A stretch of 64,000 nucleotides of DNA from Agromyces protaetiae (GTDB lineage Bacteria > Actinomycetota > Actinomycetes > Actinomycetales > Microbacteriaceae), in assembly GCF_030866785.1 (NCBI RefSeq), contig NZ_CP133018.1, positions 558,001 through 622,000 of the forward strand. The letters are read 5' to 3'. The notes below the pieces were generated by a model. The model searched no databases, was not told the DNA's origin, and was given only the letters and a program-made list of their open reading frames with translations. Shown here one piece after another: positions 43,529-52,163 of this stretch; the first letter of the stretch is position 1; every line of letters starts with the position of its first letter. The position numbers and the translations under genes were made by a program.

Positions 43529-44554
43529 ATGTCGATCACCTTCTGCTCCGCCCGCACGATCGTACGGGTTTCATGCGCCGCCGCACTGACGATCGGTCTG
43601 GCGGGCGCTGGCGCCCCGGCCTTCGCCGAGGTGGCCGGGCACGCCGGCGGGCCGGCCGTGACCGTCCAGCCGGTCGAGGGCGCAAGCGATGCCGGGTTCG
43701 TGATGACTCCGAAGCAGGGTGGCGTCGCCGCGAGTACCGTCGTGACACTGCGGGGTGACGAGGTCGCCGACATCGCCGAAGTGAAGTTCGGCGGGGTGTC
43801 CGGGACGATCCTGCCCGGTGCGCCCGATGGCGAGCTGCGCGTGCAGGCGCCGACCGCAGCGAAGGTGAACCCGAAGCTCCCGTATCAGGCACAGTCCGTC
43901 GCGGTGACGCTGATCACCACGCAGGGCGTCGAGCTCTCGGTCGGAGAGTTCACCTACGAGGTCTCGTCCGGCATCGACCGGCAGCTGAACTACGCGCTGA
44001 CGTACTGGAGTACCTACAACGACACGAAGTACTTCAGTTTCAACCCGCCGAACGGCGGCGGTGACTGCATGAACTTCGTCTCGCAGACGCTCGCCGCGCG
44101 AGGCATCCCCACTGACGATCAGTGGCACAACCGGTTCGGTCCGGGCGACTCGATCGACAACTGGACGTCATGGACCACGCCCGCCTGGATCAGCGTCACG
44201 AACTTCGAGCGGTACATGCGGGCCATGCAGGCTGAGCTCGGAACCGAGGAGTTCGACCTCTGGGACGTCGACCGCTCGAAGCTCGGCCTGGGCGACGTCG
44301 TGGTCTTCGAATGGGTGAAAGACGCGGCGGCGACGGCCGTGCAGCCCGCGAACGTCCCTGATGACCTCTGGCAGATCCTTGCTGAGGACGGCGACCACTC
44401 GATGATCATCTCCGACATCGTCCACAACGCCGACGGCACCATCTCGATCAAGCTGGCGGGGCACAACAACGACCGCGACTTCCTCGACCTGGACTACGTG
44501 CTCGAGAACGTCTCCATCGCCGACGGCAACTTCTGGCACTTCCCGCCGGCCTGA
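43529..44554 (+). CDS. secreted protein with IPT/TIG-like and Amidase_6 domains
   Basis: 341 residues. Signal peptide (RTIVRVSCAAALTIGLAGAG, cleavage near AFAE about residue 33). Residues 45-145 resemble an IPT/TIG Ig fold (VVTLRGDEVADIAEVKFGGV). Residues 150-340 match Amidase_6, a papain-like putative amidase: catalytic Cys in GGGDCMNFVSQTLAARG and His in DGDHSMIISDIV, with the closing AGHNNDRDFLDLDYVL. The target (peptide, peptidoglycan or other amide) is unknown. It follows the rhamnosidase but has its own promoter. Confidence 0.82.
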   Translation: MSITFCSARTIVRVSCAAALTIGLAGAGAPAFAEVAGHAGGPAVTVQPVEGASDAGFVMTPKQGGVAASTVVTLRGDEVADIAEVKFGGVSGTILPGAPDGELRVQAPTAAKVNPKLPYQAQSVAVTLITTQGVELSVGEFTYEVSSGIDRQLNYALTYWSTYNDTKYFSFNPPNGGGDCMNFVSQTLAARGIPTDDQWHNRFGPGDSIDNWTSWTTPAWISVTNFERYMRAMQAELGTEEFDLWDVDRSKLGLGDVVVFEWVKDAAATAVQPANVPDDLWQILAEDGDHSMIISDIVHNADGTISIKLAGHNNDRDFLDLDYVLENVSIADGNFWHFPPA

Positions 44555-44635
44555 TCGCTACCCGACCCGCGCCGGTAGTTCAACCCTGAGCCATCGGGGC
44601 GGTCGGCCACCGGGCGCCCCGGTAGGCTGGTCGGT

Positions 44636-45757
44636 GTGAATCCGAGCCTTCCGGTCGCGCGTCGCGGCTCCTCGCTCGCTGCCAATCTCGGGCTCAGCGA
44701 GCGGGTCTTCGCCTCCGCGGCCGACCGTGCGATGGCGAAGGCGATCGACGCCGGGCTCGACCGGGTCGAAGCGGGGTTGGCGCGCGAGGTCAGTTTCGCC
44801 GATCCGATCGCCGGGACATCCGCTCGCTACCTGCTCGACGCGGGTGGCAAGCGCGTGCGACCGATGCTCACGCTGCTCACCGCGCAACTCGGCGACGGCG
44901 TGACCGACGAGGTCGTCACGGCCGCAGAGGCCATCGAGATCACCCACCTCGCGAGCCTGTACCACGACGACGTCATGGACGAGTCCGAGCGCCGCCGCGG
45001 GGTGCCGAGCGCGCAGACCGTGTGGGGCAACTCGGTCGCGATCCTCACGGGCGACCTGCTGTTCGCGCGTGCGAGCCAGCTCATGGCGCGGCTCGGCGAG
45101 CGCGCCATCCGGCTGCAGGCCGACACCTTCGAGCGTCTCGTGCTCGGCCAACTGCACGAGACCGTGGGGCCGCAGAACGGCGAGGACCCGATCCCGCACT
45201 ACATCCAGGTGCTCGCCGACAAGACCGGTTCGCTCATCGCCGCGGCCGCGCAGTCGGGCATCGTCTTCTCGAACGCCGACCCGGCGTTCCAGGCGCCGAT
45301 CGTCGCGTTCGGCGAGAAGATCGGCGTCGCGTTCCAGCTCATCGACGACGTCATCGACCTGTCGCCGAAGCCCGCCGAGACCGGCAAGGTTCCCGGCACC
45401 GATCTGCGTGCGGGCGTCGTCACGCTGCCGCTGCTGCGGTTGCGCGAGATGGCCGAGGCGGATGCCTCGTCGGCGAAGCTGCTCGAGCGCATCGAGCGCG
45501 ACGTGATGCCCGCGGACCCCGACTCGCTGGGTGACCCGTACGACACCAATACCCAGGCATCCCGCATCGTGCCCTCACCGGCGATGGTCGATGCGCTCGT
45601 CGCGGAGCTGCGCGAGCACGACGCCACCCGCGCGACGCTCGCCGAGGCGCACCGATGGGCCCGCGACGCGGTCGACGCGCTGTCGCCGGTGCCCGACGGA
45701 CCTGTGAAGAAGGCGCTCACGCGCTTCGCCGACACCATCGTGGAGAGATCAAGCTAG
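44636..45757 (+). CDS. polyprenyl diphosphate synthase (menaquinone side chain)
   Basis: 373 residues, trans-prenyltransferase. First Asp-rich motif LYHDDVMDESERRRG and second FQLIDDVIDLSPKP are intact, as is GGKRVRPMLTLLTA near the N-terminus. It condenses isopentenyl diphosphate into the long chain that MenA attaches to DHNA; chain length cannot be read directly. GTG 44636 is seven bases after TAGGCT (44623-44628). Overlaps the reductase gene by one base (TAGTG). Confidence 0.92.
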   Translation: MNPSLPVARRGSSLAANLGLSERVFASAADRAMAKAIDAGLDRVEAGLAREVSFADPIAGTSARYLLDAGGKRVRPMLTLLTAQLGDGVTDEVVTAAEAIEITHLASLYHDDVMDESERRRGVPSAQTVWGNSVAILTGDLLFARASQLMARLGERAIRLQADTFERLVLGQLHETVGPQNGEDPIPHYIQVLADKTGSLIAAAAQSGIVFSNADPAFQAPIVAFGEKIGVAFQLIDDVIDLSPKPAETGKVPGTDLRAGVVTLPLLRLREMAEADASSAKLLERIERDVMPADPDSLGDPYDTNTQASRIVPSPAMVDALVAELREHDATRATLAEAHRWARDAVDALSPVPDGPVKKALTRFADTIVERSS

Positions 45758-47136
45758 TGACGAGGAACAAACTGCGCCTGGCCATCGTCGGCGCCGGACC
45801 GGCGGGCATCTACGCCGCCGACATCCTGCTGAAGGCCGAGCGGAACTTCGACGTGTCGATCGACCTGTTCGACCACCTGCCCGCGCCGTACGGACTCGTG
45901 CGCTACGGCGTCGCGCCCGACCACCCGCGCATCAAGGGCATCATCACCGCGCTGCGCGAGGTGCTCGACCGCGGCGACATCCGCATCTTCGGCAACGTCC
46001 GCTTCGGCGAGGACCTCACGCTCGACGACCTGAAGAAGCACTACAACGCCGTCATCTTCGCGACCGGCGCCGTGCACGACGCCGACCTGCGCGTGCCCGG
46101 CATCGAGCTCGAGGGCTCGTACGGCGCGGCGGACTTCGTCAGCTGGTACGACGGCCACCCCGACTACCCGCGCGAGTGGCCGCTCGATGCGTCGTCGGTC
46201 GCGGTCATCGGCAACGGCAACGTCGCCCTCGACGCCGCGCGCATGCTCGCGAAGCACGCCGACGACCTGCTGCCGACCGAGATCCCTGCGAACGTGTACG
46301 AGGGGCTCAAGGCGTCGCCCGTGACCGACGTCCACGTGTTCGGCCGGCGGGGGCCGACCTCGGTGAAGTTCACGCCGCTCGAGCTGCGCGAGCTCGGTGA
46401 GCTGCGCGACGTCGACATGATCCTGCACGATGAGGACTTCGACTACGACGAGCAGGCGAAGGCCGCGGTCGCGGGCAACAAGCAGGTGTTCGTCATCGAC
46501 AAGGTGCTGAACCAGTGGCGCCAGCGCGAGACCGGCCAGGCGTCGCGCCGGCTGCACCTGCACTTCTTCGCCAAGCCGCTCGAGCTCGTCGACGACGGCT
46601 CGGGGCGCGTCGGCGCGTTCAGGTATGAGCGCACCGCACCTGATGGTGAAGGCGGGGTGACCGGCACCGGGGAGATCCGCGAGATCCCCGTGCAGGCCGT
46701 GTACCGGGCCGTCGGGTACTTCGGTTCGCCGCTCCCGGGAATCCCGTTCGACAAGAAGTTCGGGGTGATCCCGAATCACGAGGGCCAGGTGATGGTCCGT
46801 GACAAGGAGACGGGCGACACCCGCCAGATGTACGGCGTGTATGCGACCGGCTGGATCAAGCGCGGCCCGATCGGCCTCATCGGCCACACCAAGTCCGACG
46901 CGATGGAGACGATCCGCCACCTGATCAACGACCTCGGCAACTGGTGGAACCCCGAGTCGCCCTCGGAGGACTCGGTCGTCGAACTGCTCGAGTCGCGAGG
47001 CATCCGCTGGACCGACCTCGACGGATGGCACCGCCTCGACGAACACGAGATGGCGCTCGGCGAGGGCGAAGGGCGCACCCGGATCAAGGTCGTCCCGCGC
47101 GAGGACATGATCGAGATCTCGCGCGGCGAGGTCTGA
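45757..47136 (+). CDS. fprA: ferredoxin/flavodoxin-NADP reductase, FprA (adrenodoxin reductase) type
   Basis: 459 residues. FAD fold LAIVGAGPAGIYAADILL at the N-terminus, PAPYGLVRYGVAPDHPRIKG, NADP fold VAVIGNGNVALDAARML, and the closing GWIKRGPIGLIGHTKSDAME are signatures of the adrenodoxin-reductase-like FprA of actinobacteria. It moves electrons between NADPH and ferredoxin. GTG 45757 has GGAGAG nine bases upstream and is coupled to the prenyl synthase gene; the pairing suggests supply of reductant for isoprenoid or quinone metabolism, which is inference. Confidence 0.93.
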   Translation: MTRNKLRLAIVGAGPAGIYAADILLKAERNFDVSIDLFDHLPAPYGLVRYGVAPDHPRIKGIITALREVLDRGDIRIFGNVRFGEDLTLDDLKKHYNAVIFATGAVHDADLRVPGIELEGSYGAADFVSWYDGHPDYPREWPLDASSVAVIGNGNVALDAARMLAKHADDLLPTEIPANVYEGLKASPVTDVHVFGRRGPTSVKFTPLELRELGELRDVDMILHDEDFDYDEQAKAAVAGNKQVFVIDKVLNQWRQRETGQASRRLHLHFFAKPLELVDDGSGRVGAFRYERTAPDGEGGVTGTGEIREIPVQAVYRAVGYFGSPLPGIPFDKKFGVIPNHEGQVMVRDKETGDTRQMYGVYATGWIKRGPIGLIGHTKSDAMETIRHLINDLGNWWNPESPSEDSVVELLESRGIRWTDLDGWHRLDEHEMALGEGEGRTRIKVVPREDMIEISRGEV

Positions 47137-47206
47137 GGGCCGCGCGGGTTTTCCACAGATGTGCTGAGACGGATGCCTCGGGGCGCGTGAGCGCTACGCT
47201 CCGTGG

Positions 47207-48118
47207 ATGCCACTCGAGCCCGGGTTCACGCATCTGCTCGCCGTCGTGGTCGCGGCCATGCTCGGCGGCGTGCTCGGGTGGTGGCCGCTCGCGGCCTGGG
47301 CGCAGCACTCCCTGGCCGGCGTCGCGGTGCCGGGCGTGGCCTCGTCGCCCGGTGACGGATCGACCGATGCGGACGTCGTCGGCCGGCCGCGGGTGGCGGT
47401 GACTCCGGCTGCACCGGCCAGACCGGCCGGACCGGCCGGATCGACGGGCGGGCGGGCGGCGGCGGTGGTCGCCGGTGGTGCCGAGGCGGGTGGGCGGGCG
47501 GCGACCGGACCGGCGGCGGGCGGGCGGGCTGCGACCGGAGCCGTCGCCGAGGTGTGCCTGCGCGCGCGGGCGGTCGCGGTGACGCGGCCTGCGGTGCGGG
47601 CGACCGCCGGGGCCGTCACGGCCTGTGTCTGGGGCCTGGCCGTGTGGCGCCTCGGTCTCTCGCCGGTGGTGCCGGCGGTTCTCGTGTTCCTGGCGGCGGC
47701 GACGGTGCTCGCATTGGTCGATCTGCGGGAGCGGCGGCTGCCGAACCGGGTCACGGGTCCGGCGTTCGTCGTCGTCGCGGTGCTGCTCACGGCCGCGGCG
47801 ATGGCATCGGGGGCGTGGGCTGCGCTGCTGTGGGCGGTGCTCGGCGGGGCGGCGATGTTCGTGACCTACCTGCTCGTCGCGTTGGCGTCGCCGGCCGCGA
47901 TGGGCATGGGTGATGTGAAGCTCGCCGGACTCATCGGCCTGGTGCTCGGCTGGTTCGGGTTCGACGCGTGGCTGATCGGGCTCCTGGCCGCGTTCGTGTT
48001 GGGCGGCAGCGTGGCGATCATCGCCCTCGCCCTCCGACGAGTGACGTTACGGACCTCGATCCCGTTCGGCCCCTCCATGCTCGCCGGTGCCCTGCTGTCG
48101 GTCCTGCTCGTCGCATAG
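47207..48118 (+). CDS. A24-family prepilin peptidase lacking the methylase domain
   Basis: 303 residues. The two catalytic Asp are in LALVDLRERRLPNRV (about 170) and MGMGDVKLAGLIG (about 236), in a polytopic membrane core. The cytoplasmic methyltransferase Cys motif of full-length PilD is missing. A Gly/Ala/Arg linker of about 75 residues, GGRAATGPAAGGRAATGAVA, follows the first helix and is partly duplicated. No pilin or secretion genes are nearby, so the substrates are elsewhere. ATG 47207 is six bases after TACGCT (47195-47200). Confidence 0.88.
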   Translation: MPLEPGFTHLLAVVVAAMLGGVLGWWPLAAWAQHSLAGVAVPGVASSPGDGSTDADVVGRPRVAVTPAAPARPAGPAGSTGGRAAAVVAGGAEAGGRAATGPAAGGRAATGAVAEVCLRARAVAVTRPAVRATAGAVTACVWGLAVWRLGLSPVVPAVLVFLAAATVLALVDLRERRLPNRVTGPAFVVVAVLLTAAAMASGAWAALLWAVLGGAAMFVTYLLVALASPAAMGMGDVKLAGLIGLVLGWFGFDAWLIGLLAAFVLGGSVAIIALALRRVTLRTSIPFGPSMLAGALLSVLLVA

Positions 48119-48175
48119 GGCCGTTCATGGGTGGTCGGTAGGCTGGGCGACACCGACCGAGGGAGGGCGCGGGCC

Positions 48176-49180
48176 GTGGCCGAGCAGCACGAGTGGCGCC
48201 CCGACGTGCTGGGGCCGCGATTCGAGCAGCTCACCTTGCCGCTCCGCGACGACGACGAGGGCGCGGTCGTCGCGACGCTCGTCCGGCATCGGCCGCCGTG
48301 GCGGCTGGGGCGGTGGTTCGAGGAGGCGCCGCTCGAGGGCGCCGACGTGCTCTACGTGCACGGCTGGAGCGACTACTTCTTCAACCCTGAGCTCGCGGCG
48401 TACTGGGCGGGACTCGGCGCCCGGTTCTTCGCGCTCGATCTGCGGAAGTACGGCCGGAGCATCCGGCCCTGGCAGACGCCCGGATACGTGACCGACCTGG
48501 CCGCGTACGACGAAGACCTCCACGCGGCCCTGCAGGCCATGGGGCACGGGGCTGAGCGCGGAGCATCCGCCCGACGCCTGGTGCTCATGGGGCACTCGAC
48601 CGGCGGACTCACGCTGTCGCTCTGGGCGGCTCGACACCCGGGCCGCGCGGCCGCGCTCGTGCTCAACAGCCCGTGGCTGGAGTTCCAGCTCAGCCGGGTC
48701 GGCCGACAGGCGCTTGCGCCGGTCATCGGATGGGGTGCGCGGGTGAATCCGCAGGGGCCGCTGCCGAACGTCGACCTCGGGTTCTACGCGAGGTCGATCG
48801 ACCGCGCACAGGGCGGGGAATGGGACTACGACCACGCCTGGCGGCCGGATCGCGGATTCACGGCGCATCCGGCCTGGCTGACGGCCATCCTCGCGGGGCA
48901 CGCGACCGTCGCGGCGGGCATCGACGTGGGGGCGCCCGTGCTGACCGTGCTGTCGGCACGGTCGACGATCGCGACGCAGTGGAGCGAGGCCATGCGTTCG
49001 AGCGACATCGTGCTCGTGGTCGACGAGATCGCCCAGCGCGCGCTGAACCTGGGCCCAGACGTCACCGTCGCGCGAGTCGACGGCGCCCTGCACGACGTCG
49101 TGCTCTCGCGCGAGCCCGCCCGCACGGCGGCCTACGCCGCGATCACGAGGTGGCTCGGCGGCTACGCCCCGCGCCGCTGA
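48176..49180 (+). CDS. alpha/beta hydrolase
   Basis: 334 residues. Nucleophile elbow LVLMGHSTGGLTLSLWA (Ser about residue 141), oxyanion region VLYVHGWSDYFFN, acid and base in the C-terminal third (GALHDVVLS gives the His). Such lysophospholipase-like hydrolases cleave esters; the substrate is unknown. GTG 48176 has GGAGGG about ten bases upstream and TAGGCT (48139-48144) as a -10, giving a short leader, so this gene is not leaderless. Confidence 0.86.
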   Translation: MAEQHEWRPDVLGPRFEQLTLPLRDDDEGAVVATLVRHRPPWRLGRWFEEAPLEGADVLYVHGWSDYFFNPELAAYWAGLGARFFALDLRKYGRSIRPWQTPGYVTDLAAYDEDLHAALQAMGHGAERGASARRLVLMGHSTGGLTLSLWAARHPGRAAALVLNSPWLEFQLSRVGRQALAPVIGWGARVNPQGPLPNVDLGFYARSIDRAQGGEWDYDHAWRPDRGFTAHPAWLTAILAGHATVAAGIDVGAPVLTVLSARSTIATQWSEAMRSSDIVLVVDEIAQRALNLGPDVTVARVDGALHDVVLSREPARTAAYAAITRWLGGYAPRR

Positions 49181-49285
49181 CCCGCCCCCGTGCCCCGCCC
49201 CGCCCACCCCGCCTGGCCCCGCCCGGCTGAGCCCGCCCGTTCCGCTGGCCCCGTCGGTGCCGCTGGCCCCGCCCGCATCAACGCT

Positions 49286-49370
49286 GCGGAAAGTGTGTCC
49301 GCGGTCGGATCATGGGTTCGAAGGCCTGCAGGGGCGAACGCGAACCCACTTTTCGAGTTCCAACGCGCAA
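49286..49370. repeat. hairpin element, family C copy
   Basis: Contains GCGGA/TCCGC (49286-49302) and GGGTTCG/CGAACCC (49314-49347) stems followed by CCCACTTTTCGAGTTCCAACGC. The shared words CCCACTTT and CCAAC(A/G)C also occur at 7897-7932 and 50532-50562. The 311-base gap 49181-49491 contains this element and C-rich sequence; I see no -10 for the next gene. Confidence 0.55.
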
Positions 49371-49491
49371 GGGGGCTGATCGCCGACAGGCGGATGTGAG
49401 CGTTCCCTCACAGTGCGGGCGCAGTGCCATCACTGCACAAACTGGGTTCGTCGCCGCAGCGCGACCACCCGACGGGTCCAGGGTGACGTAC

Positions 49492-50454
49492 ATGGATTCT
49501 CGACTTCATCCAGGTCCCCACGGCTTCGTGCTCTGGCGCGACGCCGTCGCTGTCGGGCTTGTCGAGGCGCTGCGGACATCGGTGCGGCGCGGCGAACTCG
49601 TCCGCGTTCGCCGAGGCGTGTACCGGCCGGCGAACACGGGCGACCCGCGGCAATTCGGAGCGCAACGTCACGCTGATCTGGTCAAAGCAGCGGCCCTGAC
49701 CCTTGAGAGACCGGTGTTCACGGCGTATTCCGCCGCGGCGGTGCTCGGTCTGCCGCTCATCTCACGGTGGCCGACCTCGGTGTACGTCGCGTCGGCGACC
49801 GCGCACGGAGGGCGTCGATCCGGATTGGTGCAGGTCGGTCGCCTCGGCGACGAGAGACCGGTGTTCGTCGAGGGCGTGCTGACGACGTCGATCGAGGTCA
49901 CGCTGATCCAGCTCGCGCGTCTGGCGTCCCTTCGCGATGTGCTCGCGGCGACGGATGCGGCGCTGCGCGCGCCGAGGTATTCCCGGGATCGTCCCGCGAT
50001 GACCACGATCGAGCGTCTGCGAGCAGTGCACGAGCAGCGCCGGCCCTACCGCGGCTGCCGACGGATGGATGCCGTGCTCGAACGCGCGACCGACCAATCC
50101 GATAGCCCGCTCGAGACTGACAGCAGATTACTGTTCGAACACTACGGGTACGCGCAACCCGCGCTGCAACATCCGATTGCGCTCCCCGAGATGGGAGTGG
50201 TCGCCCGGCTCGATTTCTACTGGTCCGAGGCGGATGCTGCGGCCGAGGCCGACGGCCGGGGGAAGTATCGACGTGCGAGCGTGCGCGAGTCCGCGGACAC
50301 CGTGATCGCCGAGAAGGATCGCGAAAACGCGATCCGACGACGCGTCCGAGCGTTCGACCGCTGGGATTGGACCGACCGCCGGGCCGTCGAGCCGGTGCTG
50401 CATCGTCTCGACGCCATGCGCATCCCTCGCGTCCGCCCGGTCTCCGTGCTCTGA
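49492..50454 (+). CDS. orphan AbiEi-like protein: winged helix fused to a DUF559/Vsr-like nuclease fold
   Basis: 320 residues. The N-terminal HGFVLWRDAVAVGLVEALRT through VRRGVYRPANTGDPR is the AbiEi antitoxin winged helix; a middle domain (about 60-200, TAYSAAAVLGLPL, VLTTSIEVTLIQLARL) is typical of AbiEi_4-like proteins. The C-terminal SPLETDSRLLFEHYGYAQP, RLDFYW and AEADGRGKYRR with EKDRENAIRRR follow the E...D...ExDG pattern of PD-(D/E)XK DUF559/Vsr folds. No AbiEii toxin gene is adjacent, so a classical toxin-antitoxin pair is absent. ATG 49492; weak ribosome-binding site GGGTGA. Function unknown. Confidence 0.8.
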   Translation: MDSRLHPGPHGFVLWRDAVAVGLVEALRTSVRRGELVRVRRGVYRPANTGDPRQFGAQRHADLVKAAALTLERPVFTAYSAAAVLGLPLISRWPTSVYVASATAHGGRRSGLVQVGRLGDERPVFVEGVLTTSIEVTLIQLARLASLRDVLAATDAALRAPRYSRDRPAMTTIERLRAVHEQRRPYRGCRRMDAVLERATDQSDSPLETDSRLLFEHYGYAQPALQHPIALPEMGVVARLDFYWSEADAAAEADGRGKYRRASVRESADTVIAEKDRENAIRRRVRAFDRWDWTDRRAVEPVLHRLDAMRIPRVRPVSVL

Positions 50455-50499
50455 GCCGCGGAGCGGAGTGCGCTCGTCGATGAATCGCACGGAAGTCGG

Positions 50500-50562
50500 A
50501 AAGTGGGATGGAAGTCGCCCCTGCGGGCGTTCCAACACATCCTTCCGTCGCCATCCCACTTT
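50500..50562. repeat. hairpin element, family C copy, after the AbiEi-like gene
   Basis: Perfect 12-bp arms AAAGTGGGATGG (50500-50511) and CCATCCCACTTT (50551-50562), with an inner CGCCC-ctg-CGGGCG hairpin. It lies between convergent genes and may end both transcripts. Confidence 0.75.
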
Positions 50563-50672
50563 GCGCGGCGTTGAGGTTCGTCCACCTGCGGCGATGCGGT
50601 CGTGGGGGGACGGATCGTGTCCGATGGGCGGACTGGGACGGATGTCGCGGTCGGCCGCCCCGCGGTCCGAAG

Positions 50673-51653
50673 TCAGGCGCGCGGGGCGAAGGGGCCGCGG
50701 AGTGCGGCCCACTGCAGCAGCATGATGGTCTTGGCGTCGACGATGTCGACGCCGATACGGGCGAGGGCGTCGTCGAAGTCGAGCTCGAGCACCTCGATGT
50801 CCTCGCCCTCCTCGGCGAGTCCCGCGCGCGAACCGTGCGCGATGTCGCCGTGGCGGTACGGCGCGGCGAAGAAGTGCAGGCGCTCAGTGATCGACCCGGG
50901 GCTCATGTACACGTCGAACACGCGCTCGACGTCACCGACCGGCGCGCCGATCTCCTCCTCGGCCTCACGGCGGATCGCCGTCTCGGCATCGTCGGCGTCG
51001 AGCAGCCCGGCTGCGGTCTCGATCAGCATGCCGTCGGGGTGCTCGTTCACATACGCCGGATACCGGAACTGCCGGGTGAGGAGCACGGTCCGCGCGGCGG
51101 TGTCGTAGAGCAGGATCGTCGCGCCGTCGCCGCGGTCGTAGGTTTCGCGCTCCTCCGTCGACCACGTGCCGTCGGCGTGCCGGAAGTCGAACGTCGTCGC
51201 ACGCGTCACGAACCAGTTCGAGGTGAGCACGCGCACGTCACGCACGACGACCCGCGGGTTCCGGTCGAGGTCGCGACCGACGCGATCGAGGCCCGTGCGC
51301 CCGCGCCGGTCGGGTACGTCGACGCCCGGCTGTCCGGTGTGGGGTCGGTCGGCTGCGTCGTCACTGTTGGGTGAGTCGGCTGCGCCACCGGTGACCCGTG
51401 TGTCGGATGCGTCGGTGGTGCCGCGTGGGTCGGATGTGTCGTCGGTGGTGCCGCGTGGGTCGGCTGCGCCGGCCGAGGCGCGCGCGTCGGCTGCGCCCGT
51501 CGCGTCATGCGTATCGACCCCGAGATCGGCGGCCGGTTCCCAGGCGCCCGCCTGAGGCGCCCGCTCACCCGAGGCGCCCGGCTGCCCTCTGCGCGCGGCG
51601 TCTCCGGCGCCCGCCGGAGGCATCCGCTCGCCTTCGGCGCCCGCCCCCGTCAT
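50673..51653 (-). CDS. NUDIX hydrolase, NudK/ADP-ribose pyrophosphatase type, with a disordered N-terminal extension
   Basis: 326 residues from ATG 51653. The last 190 residues (from GTG 51245) are a complete NudK-like enzyme: VRDVRVLTSNWFVTRATTFD, DRGDGATILLYD and a NUDIX box with the spacing of NudK, GLLDADDAETAIRREAEEEIG (written here as adjoining parts GLLDADDAE and TAIRREAEEEIG). It hydrolyses nucleoside-diphosphate sugars. The first 136 residues are Ala/Asp/Thr/Gly-rich, encoded by imperfect DNA repeats (about 51400-51480) with lower third-position GC, so GTG 51245 is a serious alternative start. Seventeen bases after yajQ. Confidence 0.85.
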   Translation of the reverse strand: MTGAGAEGERMPPAGAGDAARRGQPGASGERAPQAGAWEPAADLGVDTHDATGAADARASAGAADPRGTTDDTSDPRGTTDASDTRVTGGAADSPNSDDAADRPHTGQPGVDVPDRRGRTGLDRVGRDLDRNPRVVVRDVRVLTSNWFVTRATTFDFRHADGTWSTEERETYDRGDGATILLYDTAARTVLLTRQFRYPAYVNEHPDGMLIETAAGLLDADDAETAIRREAEEEIGAPVGDVERVFDVYMSPGSITERLHFFAAPYRHGDIAHGSRAGLAEEGEDIEVLELDFDDALARIGVDIVDAKTIMLLQWAALRGPFAPRA

Positions 51654-51669
51654 GGCCGAGCCGAACCGC

Positions 51670-52158
51670 TCAGCGGAAGTTGACGAACTGCAGGTCGACG
51701 TCGAGGTCGGCGCCCTTGAGGAGGCGCATCGTCTCCTGCAGGTCGTCGCGACTCTTGGACGAGACGCGCAGCTCGTCGCCCTGGATCTGCGATTTGACCG
51801 ACTTGGGCGCCTCGTCGCGGATCAGCTTGCCGATCTTCTTCGCGTGCTCCTGGTCGATGCCGTTCTTCAGACCGACCTCGACGCGGAACTCCTTGCCCGA
51901 GGCGTACGGCTCGCCCGCGTCGAGGCTCTTCAGCGAGATGCCCCGCTTGATGAACTTCGACTGCACGACGTCGAGCACGGCGGTGACGCGCTCCTCGGTG
52001 CTCGCCTTGAGCAGGATCTTCTCACCGCTCCACTCGACCGATGCGCCGACGCCCTTGAAGTCGTAGCGCTGCTCGATCTCTTTGCGGGCCTGGTTGACGG
52101 CGTTGTCGGCCTCCATCTTGTCGACCTTGCTGACGATGTCGAACGTCGAATCTGCCAT
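51670..52158 (-). CDS. YajQ-family nucleotide-binding protein
   Basis: 162 residues, the standard length. [20 protein letters not shown] at the N-terminus, [10 protein letters not shown], and the C-terminal [16 protein letters not shown] are canonical. Relatives bind cyclic di-GMP or nucleotides and influence gene expression; the ligand here is untested. ATG 52158 is seven bases after TAGACT on the minus strand. Follows the GH13 gene (stop 52164) by five bases but has its own -10, so it may be transcribed separately. Confidence 0.93.
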   Translation of the reverse strand: MADSTFDIVSKVDKMEADNAVNQARKEIEQRYDFKGVGASVEWSGEKILLKASTEERVTAVLDVVQSKFIKRGISLKSLDAGEPYASGKEFRVEVGLKNGIDQEHAKKIGKLIRDEAPKSVKSQIQGDELRVSSKSRDDLQETMRLLKGADLDVDLQFVNFR

Positions 52159-52163
52159 GCGGG

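Noticed and set aside
40063..43773. A 1236-codon minus-strand frame opposite the rhamnosidase
   Set aside because: It is antisense to a gene with recognised domains and a signal peptide, and its translation shows only the Arg/His/Val bias of a GC shadow.
48176..49180. Calling the alpha/beta hydrolase menH
   Set aside because: The fold is right, but it is about 80 residues longer than MenH, lies outside the men genes and shows no MenH-specific motif I can recognise.
49492..50454. A complete type IV toxin-antitoxin system
   Set aside because: The AbiEi-like gene has no AbiEii nucleotidyltransferase partner on either side; the neighbours are a hydrolase and a NUDIX enzyme.
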